A stretch of 53,703 bases of DNA, from positions 1-53,703 of the forward strand of contig MFQZ01000004.1 of assembly GCA_001784435.1 (NCBI GenBank), read 5' to 3'. Below are positions 38,003 through 46,692 of the stretch, piece by piece. Source of the DNA: Candidatus Magasanikbacteria bacterium RIFOXYC2_FULL_42_28. Lineage in GTDB: Bacteria > Patescibacteria > ABY1 > Magasanikbacterales > GWA2-37-8. Made by a program: the position numbers and the translations under genes. Position 1 is the stretch's first letter, and each line of letters opens with the position of its first letter. Under the pieces are notes generated by a model. That model ran no database searches. It worked only from the letters and a program-made list of their open reading frames with translations, and was not told the DNA's origin.

Positions 38003-38554
38003 TTATTTTTTAAACAATAAATTCCGCAATTCGTCCAAACGGTTGCGGATTTTTAATTGGGCGATGTGGAGGGCGAAATCCGTGCCGTAGAAGTTGTCTT
38101 GCAAAATCAGATCAATAAACTCATCAAAATTGACGCCAAAGGTTCTTATTTTTTCACCTGCATCCAGATTTTGTTCTTGCACCTTTTGGCAATCGCGGGC
38201 CACAAAATAATATAAAATCCAATCTAATTTGGCGTGCGGCTCAAATGTTTTATACAACTCCCAATCAGCGCTCGATAATCCGCTTTCTTCCAACAATTCG
38301 CGTTTGGCGCCAGATTCAGGCGACTCATTCGGATTTTGTCGGCCACCTAAAAACCCTAAGTCGCGTTTATGTCCGGGCTGTTCTTGTTCGCTGATTATTA
38401 TTTTATCTCCTATCGTTGGGATTACCATTAGCGTATTCGGGCGTTTGATTTTTTCAAAGGTTGAGAGTGTGCCGTCAAACATTTCTTGCTCCCACTGATA
38501 AACGTCAAAAATTACACCGCTAAAAACTTTTTTTGCTTGGTCGGGTATTTTCAT
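38003..38554 (-). CDS. NUDIX hydrolase
   Basis: 183 residues with a complete Nudix box, G-x5-E-x7-REL-x-EE-x-GL, at about residues 71-93. The sequence (IIISEQEQPGHKRDLGFLGGRQNP) resembles ADP-ribose or nucleoside-diphosphate-sugar pyrophosphatases. It would hydrolyse a nucleoside diphosphate linked to another moiety. Its start is 1 base after the Mur-ligase stop, so it is the last gene of the minus-strand cell-wall operon. Confidence 0.9.
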   Translation of the reverse strand: MKIPDQAKKVFSGVIFDVYQWEQEMFDGTLSTFEKIKRPNTLMVIPTIGDKIIISEQEQPGHKRDLGFLGGRQNPNESPESGAKRELLEESGLSSADWELYKTFEPHAKLDWILYYFVARDCQKVQEQNLDAGEKIRTFGVNFDEFIDLILQDNFYGTDFALHIAQLKIRNRLDELRNLLFKK

Positions 38555-38555
38555 A

Positions 38556-40079
38556 TTATTTTAATAATTCTTCAATCATCCCGCGCCAACCGTGGCTTCC
38601 CAAAAATACCGCGCAATCATCCGGTCCGGTATTATCTTTTATATACTCTACCAATTTCTCGTCGTCGTCAATGTATTTTGTGTTCGGTTGGGAGTTTTTA
38701 ATAATTTTTGATAATTCTTCGCCGTTTAAATGTTTGGAATCAATTGTAGTTTTGATTTTAGTTAAGCGGGGGATAACCACTTCGGTGGCATTATTAAAAG
38801 CATTTGCATAAGCGGGCACAGATTGGAGCTCGCGATTGCCGGTGTTGGGTTCAAAGATAGCAATAATTTTTCCGGAATAAATTTGTTTTAAACTCTTTAG
38901 CACTGCTTGGGCTTTGGTGGGTGAGTGGGCGATGTCGTCAAACACGGTGGCGCCGGTAGTCGTGGTTCCGCGATTTTCCAGTCGGCGTTTGATGCCATGA
39001 AAATTTTTAACACTCGCAATAATTTGTTGGGGCGCGATGCCAATGCTTTCTGCCAGGGCGAACGCTCCGCAGATATTGTCTGCCATGTAATCGCCTAAAA
39101 TTTCAGATTTTAGATTATAGACCCCAGTAGTAGAACCTGAAGGTTCACTACGGGGCGCAGTTTCAGATTGGTGTTTAATTTTGAATGTTAAGCCAGATTT
39201 GGTGGACAAAACATCAGTATATTGATAATCGCAGTTTGTGTTGGCACCGTAAGTGACGATGCGCAATTTTTTGTCATTCCAAGCGTCAAGCGAGGGATCT
39301 CCATTATCGCACGAGTTTGCGGATGGAGATTTCTCGCCCCTGCGGGGATTCGGAATGACAGATAGTGCCTTTTCTGATACGACCAGTAATCCATTTTTTG
39401 GCAATTGGGCGATTAATTTTTTAAACGCTTCCAAATATAATTTTTCCGTTGGATACACATCAGCGTGGTCCCATGTGGCCGAAGTCAAAAGTAGGTGAGT
39501 GGAGTGGTAATGAAAAAATTTTGCGCTTGGGTCCGTACGGCTGGTTTTGTACTCATCGCCTTCTATTATACTATACTGTCCACCCCGGTCGTCGGCCGAT
39601 AGGTCTAAATCGGTGGCCACAGCGCCAAACATATAAGCCGGGTTAAATTTCGCGTCAATTAAAATTTTGGCAAGTAGCGCGGTAGTCGTAGTTTTAGCAT
39701 AAGTGCCGGCGCAAACAATGGAATTGGTTTTGATTAAATTTTGTTCAATTAATTCCGGATAGGACAGGTACGGAATATTATTTTTCAAAACAAATTTTAA
39801 TTCCGGGTTTTGTGAGCCCGCGACATTACCGACGACCACTAAATCCGGTCGGGCTGTCTCCCCCTGCCCGAGGGGGAGATTAAGAGGGGGTGGGAGCGCA
39901 CCAATTTTCTCGGGATGCCAACCGGCGTAATATTTAATATTGTGCTTTGTTAAATGCGTGGAAACAGGCGGATAAAAACCCACATCCGAACCGGTTACCA
40001 ACCAGCCCTTTTTCTGCCACAAAACCGCGAGCGCCCCCATGCCCACGCCACAGATGCCGATAAAGTGGATGTGCTTCAT
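38556..40079 (-). CDS. Mpl/MurC-type peptidoglycan ligase
   Basis: 507 residues. The N-terminal Rossmann domain has GICGVGMGALAVLW and GSDVGFYPPVSTHL; the central P-loop is GTYAKTTTTALLAK; and the third domain ends in EPNTGNREL. The YPPVST motif and TSATWDHADVYP favour Mpl (UDP-MurNAc to L-Ala-D-Glu-Dap tripeptide recycling ligase) over MurC. The P-loop is GTYAKTTT where most have GTHGKTTT. Two palindromic inserts (39272-39360 and 39856-39896) add loops without breaking the frame. It lies in a minus-strand run with mraY and murF; no separate murC is in the window, so it may serve as MurC. Confidence 0.85.
   Translation of the reverse strand: MKHIHFIGICGVGMGALAVLWQKKGWLVTGSDVGFYPPVSTHLTKHNIKYYAGWHPEKIGALPPPLNLPLGQGETARPDLVVVGNVAGSQNPELKFVLKNNIPYLSYPELIEQNLIKTNSIVCAGTYAKTTTTALLAKILIDAKFNPAYMFGAVATDLDLSADDRGGQYSIIEGDEYKTSRTDPSAKFFHYHSTHLLLTSATWDHADVYPTEKLYLEAFKKLIAQLPKNGLLVVSEKALSVIPNPRRGEKSPSANSCDNGDPSLDAWNDKKLRIVTYGANTNCDYQYTDVLSTKSGLTFKIKHQSETAPRSEPSGSTTGVYNLKSEILGDYMADNICGAFALAESIGIAPQQIIASVKNFHGIKRRLENRGTTTTGATVFDDIAHSPTKAQAVLKSLKQIYSGKIIAIFEPNTGNRELQSVPAYANAFNNATEVVIPRLTKIKTTIDSKHLNGEELSKIIKNSQPNTKYIDDDEKLVEYIKDNTGPDDCAVFLGSHGWRGMIEELLK
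39272..39360. repeat. TGTCAT-type palindrome inside the Mur-ligase gene
   Basis: TGTCATTCC and GGAATGACA end a roughly 89-bp element with an inner TGGAGATTTCTCGCCCC-type hairpin. It is translated in frame as a loop including NPRRGEKSPSANSCDNGDPS. Confidence 0.8.
39856..39896. repeat. G/C-run palindrome inside the Mur-ligase gene
   Basis: TCCCCCT...AGGGGGA hairpin, encoding PPPLNLPLGQGETA in the loop before the second beta strand. Related to the inserts at 8295 and 37113. Confidence 0.65.
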
Positions 40080-40085
40080 GAAAAT

Positions 40086-40739
40086 TTAAAATTTTATTTT
40101 AAAATATTTTTTTATTTCTTCAATACCGCTATTCCATTTTTTGCCATCAAACCATTCAACGCCAGTGAACTGAAATTTATAGAGCGCTTTTTCATCTTTG
40201 GCCGAGCCCAAGTAAATATATTTTTTATTTTGTTCTTTCGCCCAGACAATTGCTTTTGTCATCATACCAATGCCAAGATTGATATTATCGGCGGACAGGT
40301 TATAAAATGGATAGGAATAGTGTAAAATGTTTTTAGTTTGGAAACAGATGGCGTAGCCGAGCGGTTTATCGGCGCTATAAATTAACAATAAATTAAAATT
40401 ACTTTTATCCGCATCAGTCAGCAATTCTTTTATTTTATTCGCGGAAAACGTCTTATCCCCGAATTTTTGAGAATAAAATTCATGGCCGAGTTTGTGAATA
40501 CTCCAATCATAATCGGGGTGGGGGAGAGCGACAGTTTCCAATTTGATGTTTTCGGTTTTGCGCAATACCCGACGGTTCTCGCTGGATAATTCAAATTTTG
40601 TTAAATCCACTCGTACACTGCGAGTTTGATCCATTTCGCCATAGCCCTTGCGCGTAAAAACAAAACCAGTATCGTATAAACTGTTGATATTTTCTTCGGT
40701 AAAATCTTTGATATTTTTAATAGCCCATTTCAGATACAT
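40086..40739 (-). CDS. GNAT-fold aminoacyltransferase-like protein
   Basis: About 217 residues from ATG 40739. The C-terminal half has YAICFQTKNILHYSYPFYN, LGIGMMTKAIVWAKEQNKKY and YKFQFTGVEWFDGKKW, resembling the C-terminal domain of arginyl/leucyl-tRNA-protein transferases and FemX-like enzymes. The gene sits between mraY and the Mur ligase, where FemX-type enzymes that add an amino acid to lipid II could belong. Whether it acts on peptidoglycan precursor or protein cannot be settled from sequence. Confidence 0.65.
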   Translation of the reverse strand: MYLKWAIKNIKDFTEENINSLYDTGFVFTRKGYGEMDQTRSVRVDLTKFELSSENRRVLRKTENIKLETVALPHPDYDWSIHKLGHEFYSQKFGDKTFSANKIKELLTDADKSNFNLLLIYSADKPLGYAICFQTKNILHYSYPFYNLSADNINLGIGMMTKAIVWAKEQNKKYIYLGSAKDEKALYKFQFTGVEWFDGKKWNSGIEEIKKYFKIKF

Positions 40740-40747
40740 AATTTTTA

Positions 40748-40850
40748 ATTTCAAAATCCAAATTTCCAATGTCAAATCAATGTCAAAGCCAAAATGTCAA
40801 ATTTGATATTGGGATTTTGGCTTTGATTGGAAATTGGAAATTTGACATTT
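40748..40850. repeat. AATTTCCAATGTCAAA-type palindromic repeat
   Basis: Fills the gap between mraY and the GNAT gene. Both arms are clear (TTCCAATGTCAAATCAATG and CTTTGATTGGAAATTGGAAA). Confidence 0.85.
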
Positions 40851-40851
40851 G

Positions 40852-41967
40852 TTATTTATAGAAGGCCACCCACAACCCCACAAACACCATAAATCCGTGT
40901 ATTATCCAAAACCGCATCACAATCTTTTCTTCGCTCCAGCCCGCGAGTTCAAAGTGGTGGTGAATGGGCGCCATTTTAAATACTCGTTTGCCGAGCAGAC
41001 GGCGAGAAAATACTTGAATGATTACAGTAATAGCTTCCAGATAAAAAATAAATCCCAAAAATGGCAAAAGCATAATGCGGTCAATGGCAATGGCGTTCAT
41101 AGCGAGTAGCGCCCCTAACCCCAAAGACCCAACATCACCCATTTGAAAACGCGCCGGTTTGATATTAAAATAGGTGTAAGCGATTAAAGCGCCCACGACC
41201 GTGGCGTTAAGTGGGGCAAAAGCCGTGCGCCCTTCGATCCAACAGATTAAAGTTAATGCCGAAAAAGTAATAATCAACGATCCTCCGGCCAGGCCGTCCA
41301 AGCCATCGGCGATATTGACGGCGTTGGCGGTGAACATCACAAAGAAAATTATTAAGGGGATAATCCATAATCCCAAAGACACTTGTCCGTCAAATGGCAT
41401 CCAGATAGAATGCCAACTTTCGCCTAATTTAAAATAGACCCACCACGCGGCCACCGCTCCGGCTAAAAATTGTAGTAAAAGTTTTTCGTGGACAAAAATT
41501 CCGCGCCCCGGTTTTGACCCCAAGACACGCACCGCTCGTCTAAAAGCGACCCAGGGTAAAGTTAAAATATACCAAATACGCGTGTACCAATGGCGATGGA
41601 CTTTTATCAAAGTTAATGTTTGGTGAAATGAGCGCAAATGCCGTTGAATACCAAAAATGTTCATGAGGTCATCAGCCGCGCCGAGCAAGGCCGCGATACT
41701 CATCACACCCATGGGTACATAAGTGAATTTGCGGTCCCAATTAAATAGCAGGGTAATTACCGCTACTGTTATCACTACCAGTAGCCCGCCCATAATCGGC
41801 GTACCCACCTTGCTCTGTTTTTCACCGCGTAAAGTATAATCAAAATCGCCACGGCGGGTAATTTTATATTTGTATAATAATTTTGTTAAAAGTGGCGCCC
41901 ACAAAAAAGCACCGATACAGGCGGCGAGGAGATAAGTGAGGGAGGTTTGGAGGAGTTCGATGTTCAT
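40852..41967 (-). CDS. mraY: Phospho-N-acetylmuramoyl-pentapeptide transferase MraY
   Basis: 371 residues with about 10 membrane helices. Characteristic NAVNIADGLDGLAGG (metal and substrate site), MGDVGSLGLGALLA, and the HHHFELAGWSEEKIVMRFW loop near the C-terminus. It transfers phospho-MurNAc-pentapeptide from UDP to undecaprenyl phosphate, giving lipid I. Follows murF on the same strand as part of the dcw-like cluster. Confidence 0.97.
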   Translation of the reverse strand: MNIELLQTSLTYLLAACIGAFLWAPLLTKLLYKYKITRRGDFDYTLRGEKQSKVGTPIMGGLLVVITVAVITLLFNWDRKFTYVPMGVMSIAALLGAADDLMNIFGIQRHLRSFHQTLTLIKVHRHWYTRIWYILTLPWVAFRRAVRVLGSKPGRGIFVHEKLLLQFLAGAVAAWWVYFKLGESWHSIWMPFDGQVSLGLWIIPLIIFFVMFTANAVNIADGLDGLAGGSLIITFSALTLICWIEGRTAFAPLNATVVGALIAYTYFNIKPARFQMGDVGSLGLGALLAMNAIAIDRIMLLPFLGFIFYLEAITVIIQVFSRRLLGKRVFKMAPIHHHFELAGWSEEKIVMRFWIIHGFMVFVGLWVAFYK

Positions 41968-42037
41968 TATTTAGAGTTTAGTATTTAGGGTTTAGTGTTT
42001 ATAATATACTACCTCAAAAGTCCTTAATTTTCAAGGG

Positions 42038-43330
42038 TTAAGTCATTAACCAGCCACCATCTTGTCTTACCAATAATTCGCTCGCCTCCATCGGTTCCGC
42101 CATAATTTCTTTAACAATTTTTTCCATGCGCGCGCCCTGCGAGCCCTTTATTAAAATCAAATCATTTTGCGCCATTTTTTCTTGTAAAAATTTACCGGCT
42201 TGGGCACTGTTATCAAAGGAAGCAATTTTATTGTCGTCTAATCCAGCTTCGCGCGCCGAGGTAGCCGTGTGTTTGCTGGCTTCGCCAACAGTGATCAGAA
42301 ATTCCACTCCGGTTTCGGCCACCATAAAGCCGATTTCGCGATGAGCATTTTCCGTTTCTGACCCTAATTCCAACATGTCTCCCAAAACCGCGAAACGACG
42401 CGCACCCGGCTTAATGTCAATTTTTGTAAGGGTGCGCAAAGCCGATTTGGTTGGTTCTGGTGAGGAGTTATAAGTGTCATCGATAATCATCGTATTTTTT
42501 ACCCCTGGGATTAACCGCATATGTCCGGCCATCGGTGCGGTTTTTTTAATAGCTTCGATACCCTCTATTAAATTAACACCAAATATTAACCCAACCGCCA
42601 GGCCGGCCAAAGCCGAAGGAATTAAATGTTCAGCTACGGCATCAGGTAAAAAAGCCGGCACGATGTTGCCTTTGTAATTTAGTTTGAAATTTAATCCGGT
42701 TGGCCAGTCGTTGTCATTGTAAATAATGTTTACATCGCTGGCGCGTAAATCCGCGCCGTCGTTAAACCCAAAAGTGATGATTTCGGCTTTGGTTAAATGG
42801 GCATTTTCCATTACAAGCGTGTTATCATAATTTAACACGGCAAAGTCGCCTTTGTCCAAGTGGGTAATTATCTGCCTTTTTTCTTGCGCGATTTTTTTCA
42901 AAGTTTTGAAATATTCGGTGTGAGCATGAGAAATATAAGTCAGGACGCCCACTTTGCAAGGCGCGATGTCTGTCAGGTATTTGATATCGCCCGGACGGTC
43001 CGCGCCCATTTCCAAAACCAAAATGTCCGGATAATTTTCCGCGCGTTTTATAATTAGCTTAAGCGCCACGCCTAATACGGATAGCCATCCTAGCGCCGAA
43101 TGTCCGGGAGTTTCTTTGACGCCGATGACCGCGAGCGGTAGGCCGATTTGGTTGTTGTAATTCTTGTAGCTTTTACGAACATTAAAACGTGTCGCGAGTA
43201 CCGCGGCCGTAATTTCTTTGGTAGAAGTTTTTCCCACCGAACCGGTAATGCCGACGATGTCGGGGCTATACTTTTTTATGATTTTTTTTGTTAGAAAACG
43301 GAGAATGTAGAAGAGAATAGATTTTAGCAT
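42038..43330 (-). CDS. murF: UDP-MurNAc-tripeptide:D-Ala-D-Ala ligase MurF
   Basis: About 430 residues from ATG 43330; in-frame codons upstream lie in a repeat. P-loop GITGSVGKTSTKEI, LEMGADRPGDIKYL, ISHAHTEYFKTL and DDTYNSSPEPTKSALRTL, all MurF features. It adds D-Ala-D-Ala to the UDP-MurNAc tripeptide. The N-terminal domain is short compared with E. coli MurF, beginning only about 40 residues before the P-loop, and includes a hydrophobic stretch (MLKSILFYILRFLTK). That stretch could anchor it at the membrane next to MraY. Confidence 0.94.
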   Translation of the reverse strand: MLKSILFYILRFLTKKIIKKYSPDIVGITGSVGKTSTKEITAAVLATRFNVRKSYKNYNNQIGLPLAVIGVKETPGHSALGWLSVLGVALKLIIKRAENYPDILVLEMGADRPGDIKYLTDIAPCKVGVLTYISHAHTEYFKTLKKIAQEKRQIITHLDKGDFAVLNYDNTLVMENAHLTKAEIITFGFNDGADLRASDVNIIYNDNDWPTGLNFKLNYKGNIVPAFLPDAVAEHLIPSALAGLAVGLIFGVNLIEGIEAIKKTAPMAGHMRLIPGVKNTMIIDDTYNSSPEPTKSALRTLTKIDIKPGARRFAVLGDMLELGSETENAHREIGFMVAETGVEFLITVGEASKHTATSAREAGLDDNKIASFDNSAQAGKFLQEKMAQNDLILIKGSQGARMEKIVKEIMAEPMEASELLVRQDGGWLMT

Positions 43331-43345
43331 AAAATTTTTATTATT

Positions 43346-43448
43346 AATTTCAAAATCCAAATTTCCAATTTCAAATCAATGTCAAAGCCAAAATGTCAAT
43401 TTGTAATTTGGATTTGATTTGAAATTGGAAATTTGATATTTGACATTT
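43346..43448. repeat. AATTTCCAATGTCAAA-type palindromic repeat
   Basis: Separates ftsI from murF and reaches to 6 bases from the ftsI stop. Confidence 0.85.
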
Positions 43449-43453
43449 CGTCA

Positions 43454-45181
43454 TCACCTTTCTTTTTCCAATCCATAGTATTTTATCGCAAAATCCATAA
43501 TGCGTTTAAATGCGACGGTCGCGGTTGACTCGGCCCAAGGTACGTTGGGTTTTTCGTATTTAACCACCACGACAATTTTTGGATTGCCAGCCGGGCCAAA
43601 GCCGGCAAAAGTGTGATTGGTTTCGTTTGAGTATCCACCCTTTTCCGCGATTTGGGCGGTGCCGGTTTTGCCGGCGATAAAATATCCGGGGATGCGCGCG
43701 CCACGACTATGGCCGTTTTCGGCAACTGACACTAACATGCCGGTTACTAGTTTAGCCGTGCGCGCCGAGATCACCGCCTCGACAATTTCGGGCTGGGTTT
43801 TCTCCACTCGACCGTCCGAGTATCTTATTTCCGAGACCAAGTATGGTTTCGGCAGACGGCCTTCATTGGCCAAAGCCGAATACGCGGCAGCGAATTGCAA
43901 GGGCGTAGCGGTGAATCCTTGCCCGAACGAGGCGTTGGCGCCATATATTTCCCCGGTTTTATCCAACGATGAAATATCGCCAGCCATTTCCGTGGCCGCG
44001 CTAATACCGGTTTTTTGTCCTAGTCCGAATTTTTTAGCATAACTTGAAAAACGTTCGCGTCCCAAAATTTCTTCTAAATGGATCATGGCCAAATTAACTG
44101 ACTGTTCCAATGCCTCGGTCATGGTAATGGTGTGGTAGCATTTGCCTTCGGCGTTTTTTATTTTATGGCCATTAATTATTCGTTCGCATGGGTCTGTGAA
44201 AGTCGTACCGGGACTGATTAAATTTTGATCAATGGCCATGGCGACAGTCAGTGGTTTCATTACTGAACCGGGCTCATAAGCGGTAAAAATAGCGGTGTTA
44301 TTAAAAGCGCGCGCCTCCTCAACTTTGGAATAATTGTTGGGGTCAAAAGAGGGGAAACTGCACATTGCCAAAATCGCGCCGGTTTTTGGATTTATCATTA
44401 CGAGCGCCGCGCTTTCGGTCTCAAATTTTTTGTAGCCCTCATAAAGTGCCGCGCAGGCCTCGGTTTCAAGCGCGCGGTCAATTGTTAAGACCACATCCGC
44501 TCCCGCTTCCGCCGGTTTTAAAGTTTTTCCGGCCAAAGAAATCAAAGAACCAAGGGCGCTTCTTTCGCCCATAATAAATCCTTCACTGCCGGCCAAAGTT
44601 TCGTTCAAAAATCCTTCCACACCATAATTGCCCACGCGTCTTTGCTCTACCGGTCGCACAAATCCTAAAATATTTCCACCCAAATCATTTTCCGGATAAT
44701 AGCGCCAATCTTCCGGGGTGGCGTAGATGCCGGGTAAGTTGGCGGTTTGAATTTCATCTTTTATGTCAGCGGTAATTTTTTTAGCAATCGGTTCATAGGG
44801 GTCACCGGCTTTGCTTAATTTATTCTGAATCTCGATAATTTTATCTTTGTCGGTAATATCTAAAAAATTGGTAATGGCTTTGGTAGTACTGACAATGTCG
44901 CCTTTATCAATTTCGTTCGGCACGGCGTAAATTTGCCAGTATTGGCGGTTTACGGCTGCCAGGTAGGTCTCACCGGTGCGACTGTCGCTCCAAAATATTT
45001 TTCCGCGTTCCGGATATAATTCGCGGTATATTTCGCGAGTGGACAGAGCGAAGGTTGAATAAAAATTGTGTTCAAGCACCTGTAAGACAAAAAGTTTGGT
45101 GATAATAATCAGGCCGACAATTAAAATCGCCGCGCCGAGCGTAGTAATCCGTTTATCTAAATTATCGGCAGTGGTAAGCAT
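43454..45181 (-). CDS. ftsI: Penicillin-binding protein, FtsI type
   Basis: 575 residues. One N-terminal membrane helix (about 15-35), a pedestal domain, and a transpeptidase domain with the nucleophile S306 in SVMK, SVN at 361-363 and KTGT at 505-508. It crosslinks peptidoglycan at division. The position upstream of murF and mraY matches the dcw cluster; the partner ftsL and murE are not in the window. No PASTA domain is present. Confidence 0.93.
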   Translation of the reverse strand: MLTTADNLDKRITTLGAAILIVGLIIITKLFVLQVLEHNFYSTFALSTREIYRELYPERGKIFWSDSRTGETYLAAVNRQYWQIYAVPNEIDKGDIVSTTKAITNFLDITDKDKIIEIQNKLSKAGDPYEPIAKKITADIKDEIQTANLPGIYATPEDWRYYPENDLGGNILGFVRPVEQRRVGNYGVEGFLNETLAGSEGFIMGERSALGSLISLAGKTLKPAEAGADVVLTIDRALETEACAALYEGYKKFETESAALVMINPKTGAILAMCSFPSFDPNNYSKVEEARAFNNTAIFTAYEPGSVMKPLTVAMAIDQNLISPGTTFTDPCERIINGHKIKNAEGKCYHTITMTEALEQSVNLAMIHLEEILGRERFSSYAKKFGLGQKTGISAATEMAGDISSLDKTGEIYGANASFGQGFTATPLQFAAAYSALANEGRLPKPYLVSEIRYSDGRVEKTQPEIVEAVISARTAKLVTGMLVSVAENGHSRGARIPGYFIAGKTGTAQIAEKGGYSNETNHTFAGFGPAGNPKIVVVVKYEKPNVPWAESTATVAFKRIMDFAIKYYGLEKER

Positions 45182-45207
45182 TGAAAAATTTAATTTTAAA
45201 TAACCCC

Positions 45208-46254
45208 TTAATCATTAGCAACTTTGTTTGACAACTGTCCGCACGCCGCCGCGATTCTTTGCCCCTGTGAGCGACGAATAGTAACGGTAAAATCTTTTTT
45301 CATTAACTCTTCACGCCAATGTTCAATTACCTCCATGGCACTACCGAGCATATTGGGGTCGGTGGAGTTGTAGGGGATTAAATTAATGCGGGTTTTGCCC
45401 AACTTGGAAGCTAATTTTACCAGCGCCTTCAAATGTTTATCATCATCATTGGCGTCTTTGATAAAAGTATATTCAATACCGACAAATTTAGTGCGCGCGC
45501 TAAAACGTTCATGATAAAGTTTGGCCCATTCTGGCAACCATTCCAAAAATCCCGGAGCGTGTGATGGCACTAATTTTTGTCTGGTTTCGGTGATGGCGCT
45601 ATGAAGTGAAAGGGCGAAACGCACCGCTGGCCAATCCGGATCAGTGACGATTTTTTCCATGCCGGCCTTTACCCCGACCGTGGACACGGTAATTTGACGC
45701 GGGCCCAGTTCGGTGTTTTTTAGAATTGCGTTAATTGTCAGTTTGACATTTTCATAATTTAACATCGGTTCGCCTTGACCCATAAAAACAATGTTGTCTA
45801 TTTTTCCCTCTAGATGGTCAGCAATAAAATAATTCCAAAAACGGTATTGATCTAAAATTTCCCGCCAAGTTAAATTACGTTTTAGTCCGAGCCGGCCAGT
45901 GGCACAAAAAGTGCATTTCATTGGACAGCCAACTTGCGATGACACGCAAATAGTGTAGCGAACCTCTCCCGGTCGGCCGGTAATTTTTTTATTGACGCGC
46001 CCCATCAAAACCGTTTCCACGGTCGCGCCATCTTTTAAAGTTAATAAAGTTTTAAAAGTTAAATCGCCCTTATCTTCTTTAATGCCGGTGGGAAACACGG
46101 TCATGAAATCCACGGTTTTTAATTGCTCACGCAAATTTTGAGGCAAGGTACTGATGCTGTCAAAAGAACGGATGCTTGTCTCAAACCAAGCGGACACTAT
46201 TTGTTGAAAACGATAGCGAGGCAAATTGGCGGTGATTTTTCCAAGTTCGTCCAT
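45208..46254 (-). CDS. rlmN: Dual-specificity RNA methyltransferase RlmN
   Basis: 348 residues. Radical-SAM cysteines C110, C114 and C117 in GCPMKCTFCATG; MGQGEPMLNYENV; and the catalytic C-terminal Cys in AAACGQL. It methylates A2503 of 23S rRNA and A37 of some tRNAs. It is placed between hpf and ftsI, co-oriented, 26 bases before ftsI. Confidence 0.97.
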   Translation of the reverse strand: MDELGKITANLPRYRFQQIVSAWFETSIRSFDSISTLPQNLREQLKTVDFMTVFPTGIKEDKGDLTFKTLLTLKDGATVETVLMGRVNKKITGRPGEVRYTICVSSQVGCPMKCTFCATGRLGLKRNLTWREILDQYRFWNYFIADHLEGKIDNIVFMGQGEPMLNYENVKLTINAILKNTELGPRQITVSTVGVKAGMEKIVTDPDWPAVRFALSLHSAITETRQKLVPSHAPGFLEWLPEWAKLYHERFSARTKFVGIEYTFIKDANDDDKHLKALVKLASKLGKTRINLIPYNSTDPNMLGSAMEVIEHWREELMKKDFTVTIRRSQGQRIAAACGQLSNKVAND

Positions 46255-46270
46255 AGTATTATTTATGGTT

Positions 46271-46624
46271 TTATACAGAATATTCTTTGCTCTCTCTGAC
46301 GGCTTGTTTATCTTTTTTTGCTTTTGTTTCGGTTTTGGCTTTGTGTTTTTTTAATTCGCTTTCCAAATAATCGCGCACTTTATCAATCGCTTTATACAGA
46401 GTGTCCTCGGTTTTTTTAGCAAATAAATCTTTGCCCGGGATTTCCAATTTACATTCACAAATAAAAATGTCGCCTTTTTGGTGGTGGTGTGATTCTACGC
46501 CCACTTCCACGGTAGCGCGGATAATTCGACTATAAAATTTTTCCAACCCCGAAATTTTTTTCTCCGCGTAGTCCTTGATTGCGTCGGTTAATTCCATTCC
46601 TCGGCCGGTAATTTGTATTTGCAT
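46271..46624 (-). CDS. hpf: Ribosome hibernation promoting factor, short form
   Basis: About 117 residues from ATG 46624: MQIQITGRGMELTDAI, HHHQKGDIFICECKLEIPG and LYKAIDKVRDYLESELKK. It lacks the C-terminal dimerisation domain of long HPF. It binds the 30S A and P sites in inactive ribosomes. I prefer this start over an in-frame Met 15 codons upstream, because that upstream stretch runs into a hairpin. Confidence 0.9.
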   Translation of the reverse strand: MQIQITGRGMELTDAIKDYAEKKISGLEKFYSRIIRATVEVGVESHHHQKGDIFICECKLEIPGKDLFAKKTEDTLYKAIDKVRDYLESELKKHKAKTETKAKKDKQAVRESKEYSV

Positions 46625-46651
46625 AAGTTCTATAATAATTAATAAATTTTT

Positions 46652-46679
46652 CACCCTACGGGTGACCACCCGTAGGGTG
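46652..46679. repeat. Perfect 11-bp hairpin between murB and hpf
   Basis: CACCCTACGGG and CCCGTAGGGTG around TGACCA. On the plus strand a T-run follows; on the minus strand (direction of murB and hpf) none does. It is probably a repeat or an attenuating hairpin in the hpf leader rather than the murB terminator. Confidence 0.7.
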
Positions 46680-46692
46680 GGATTTTTACATT

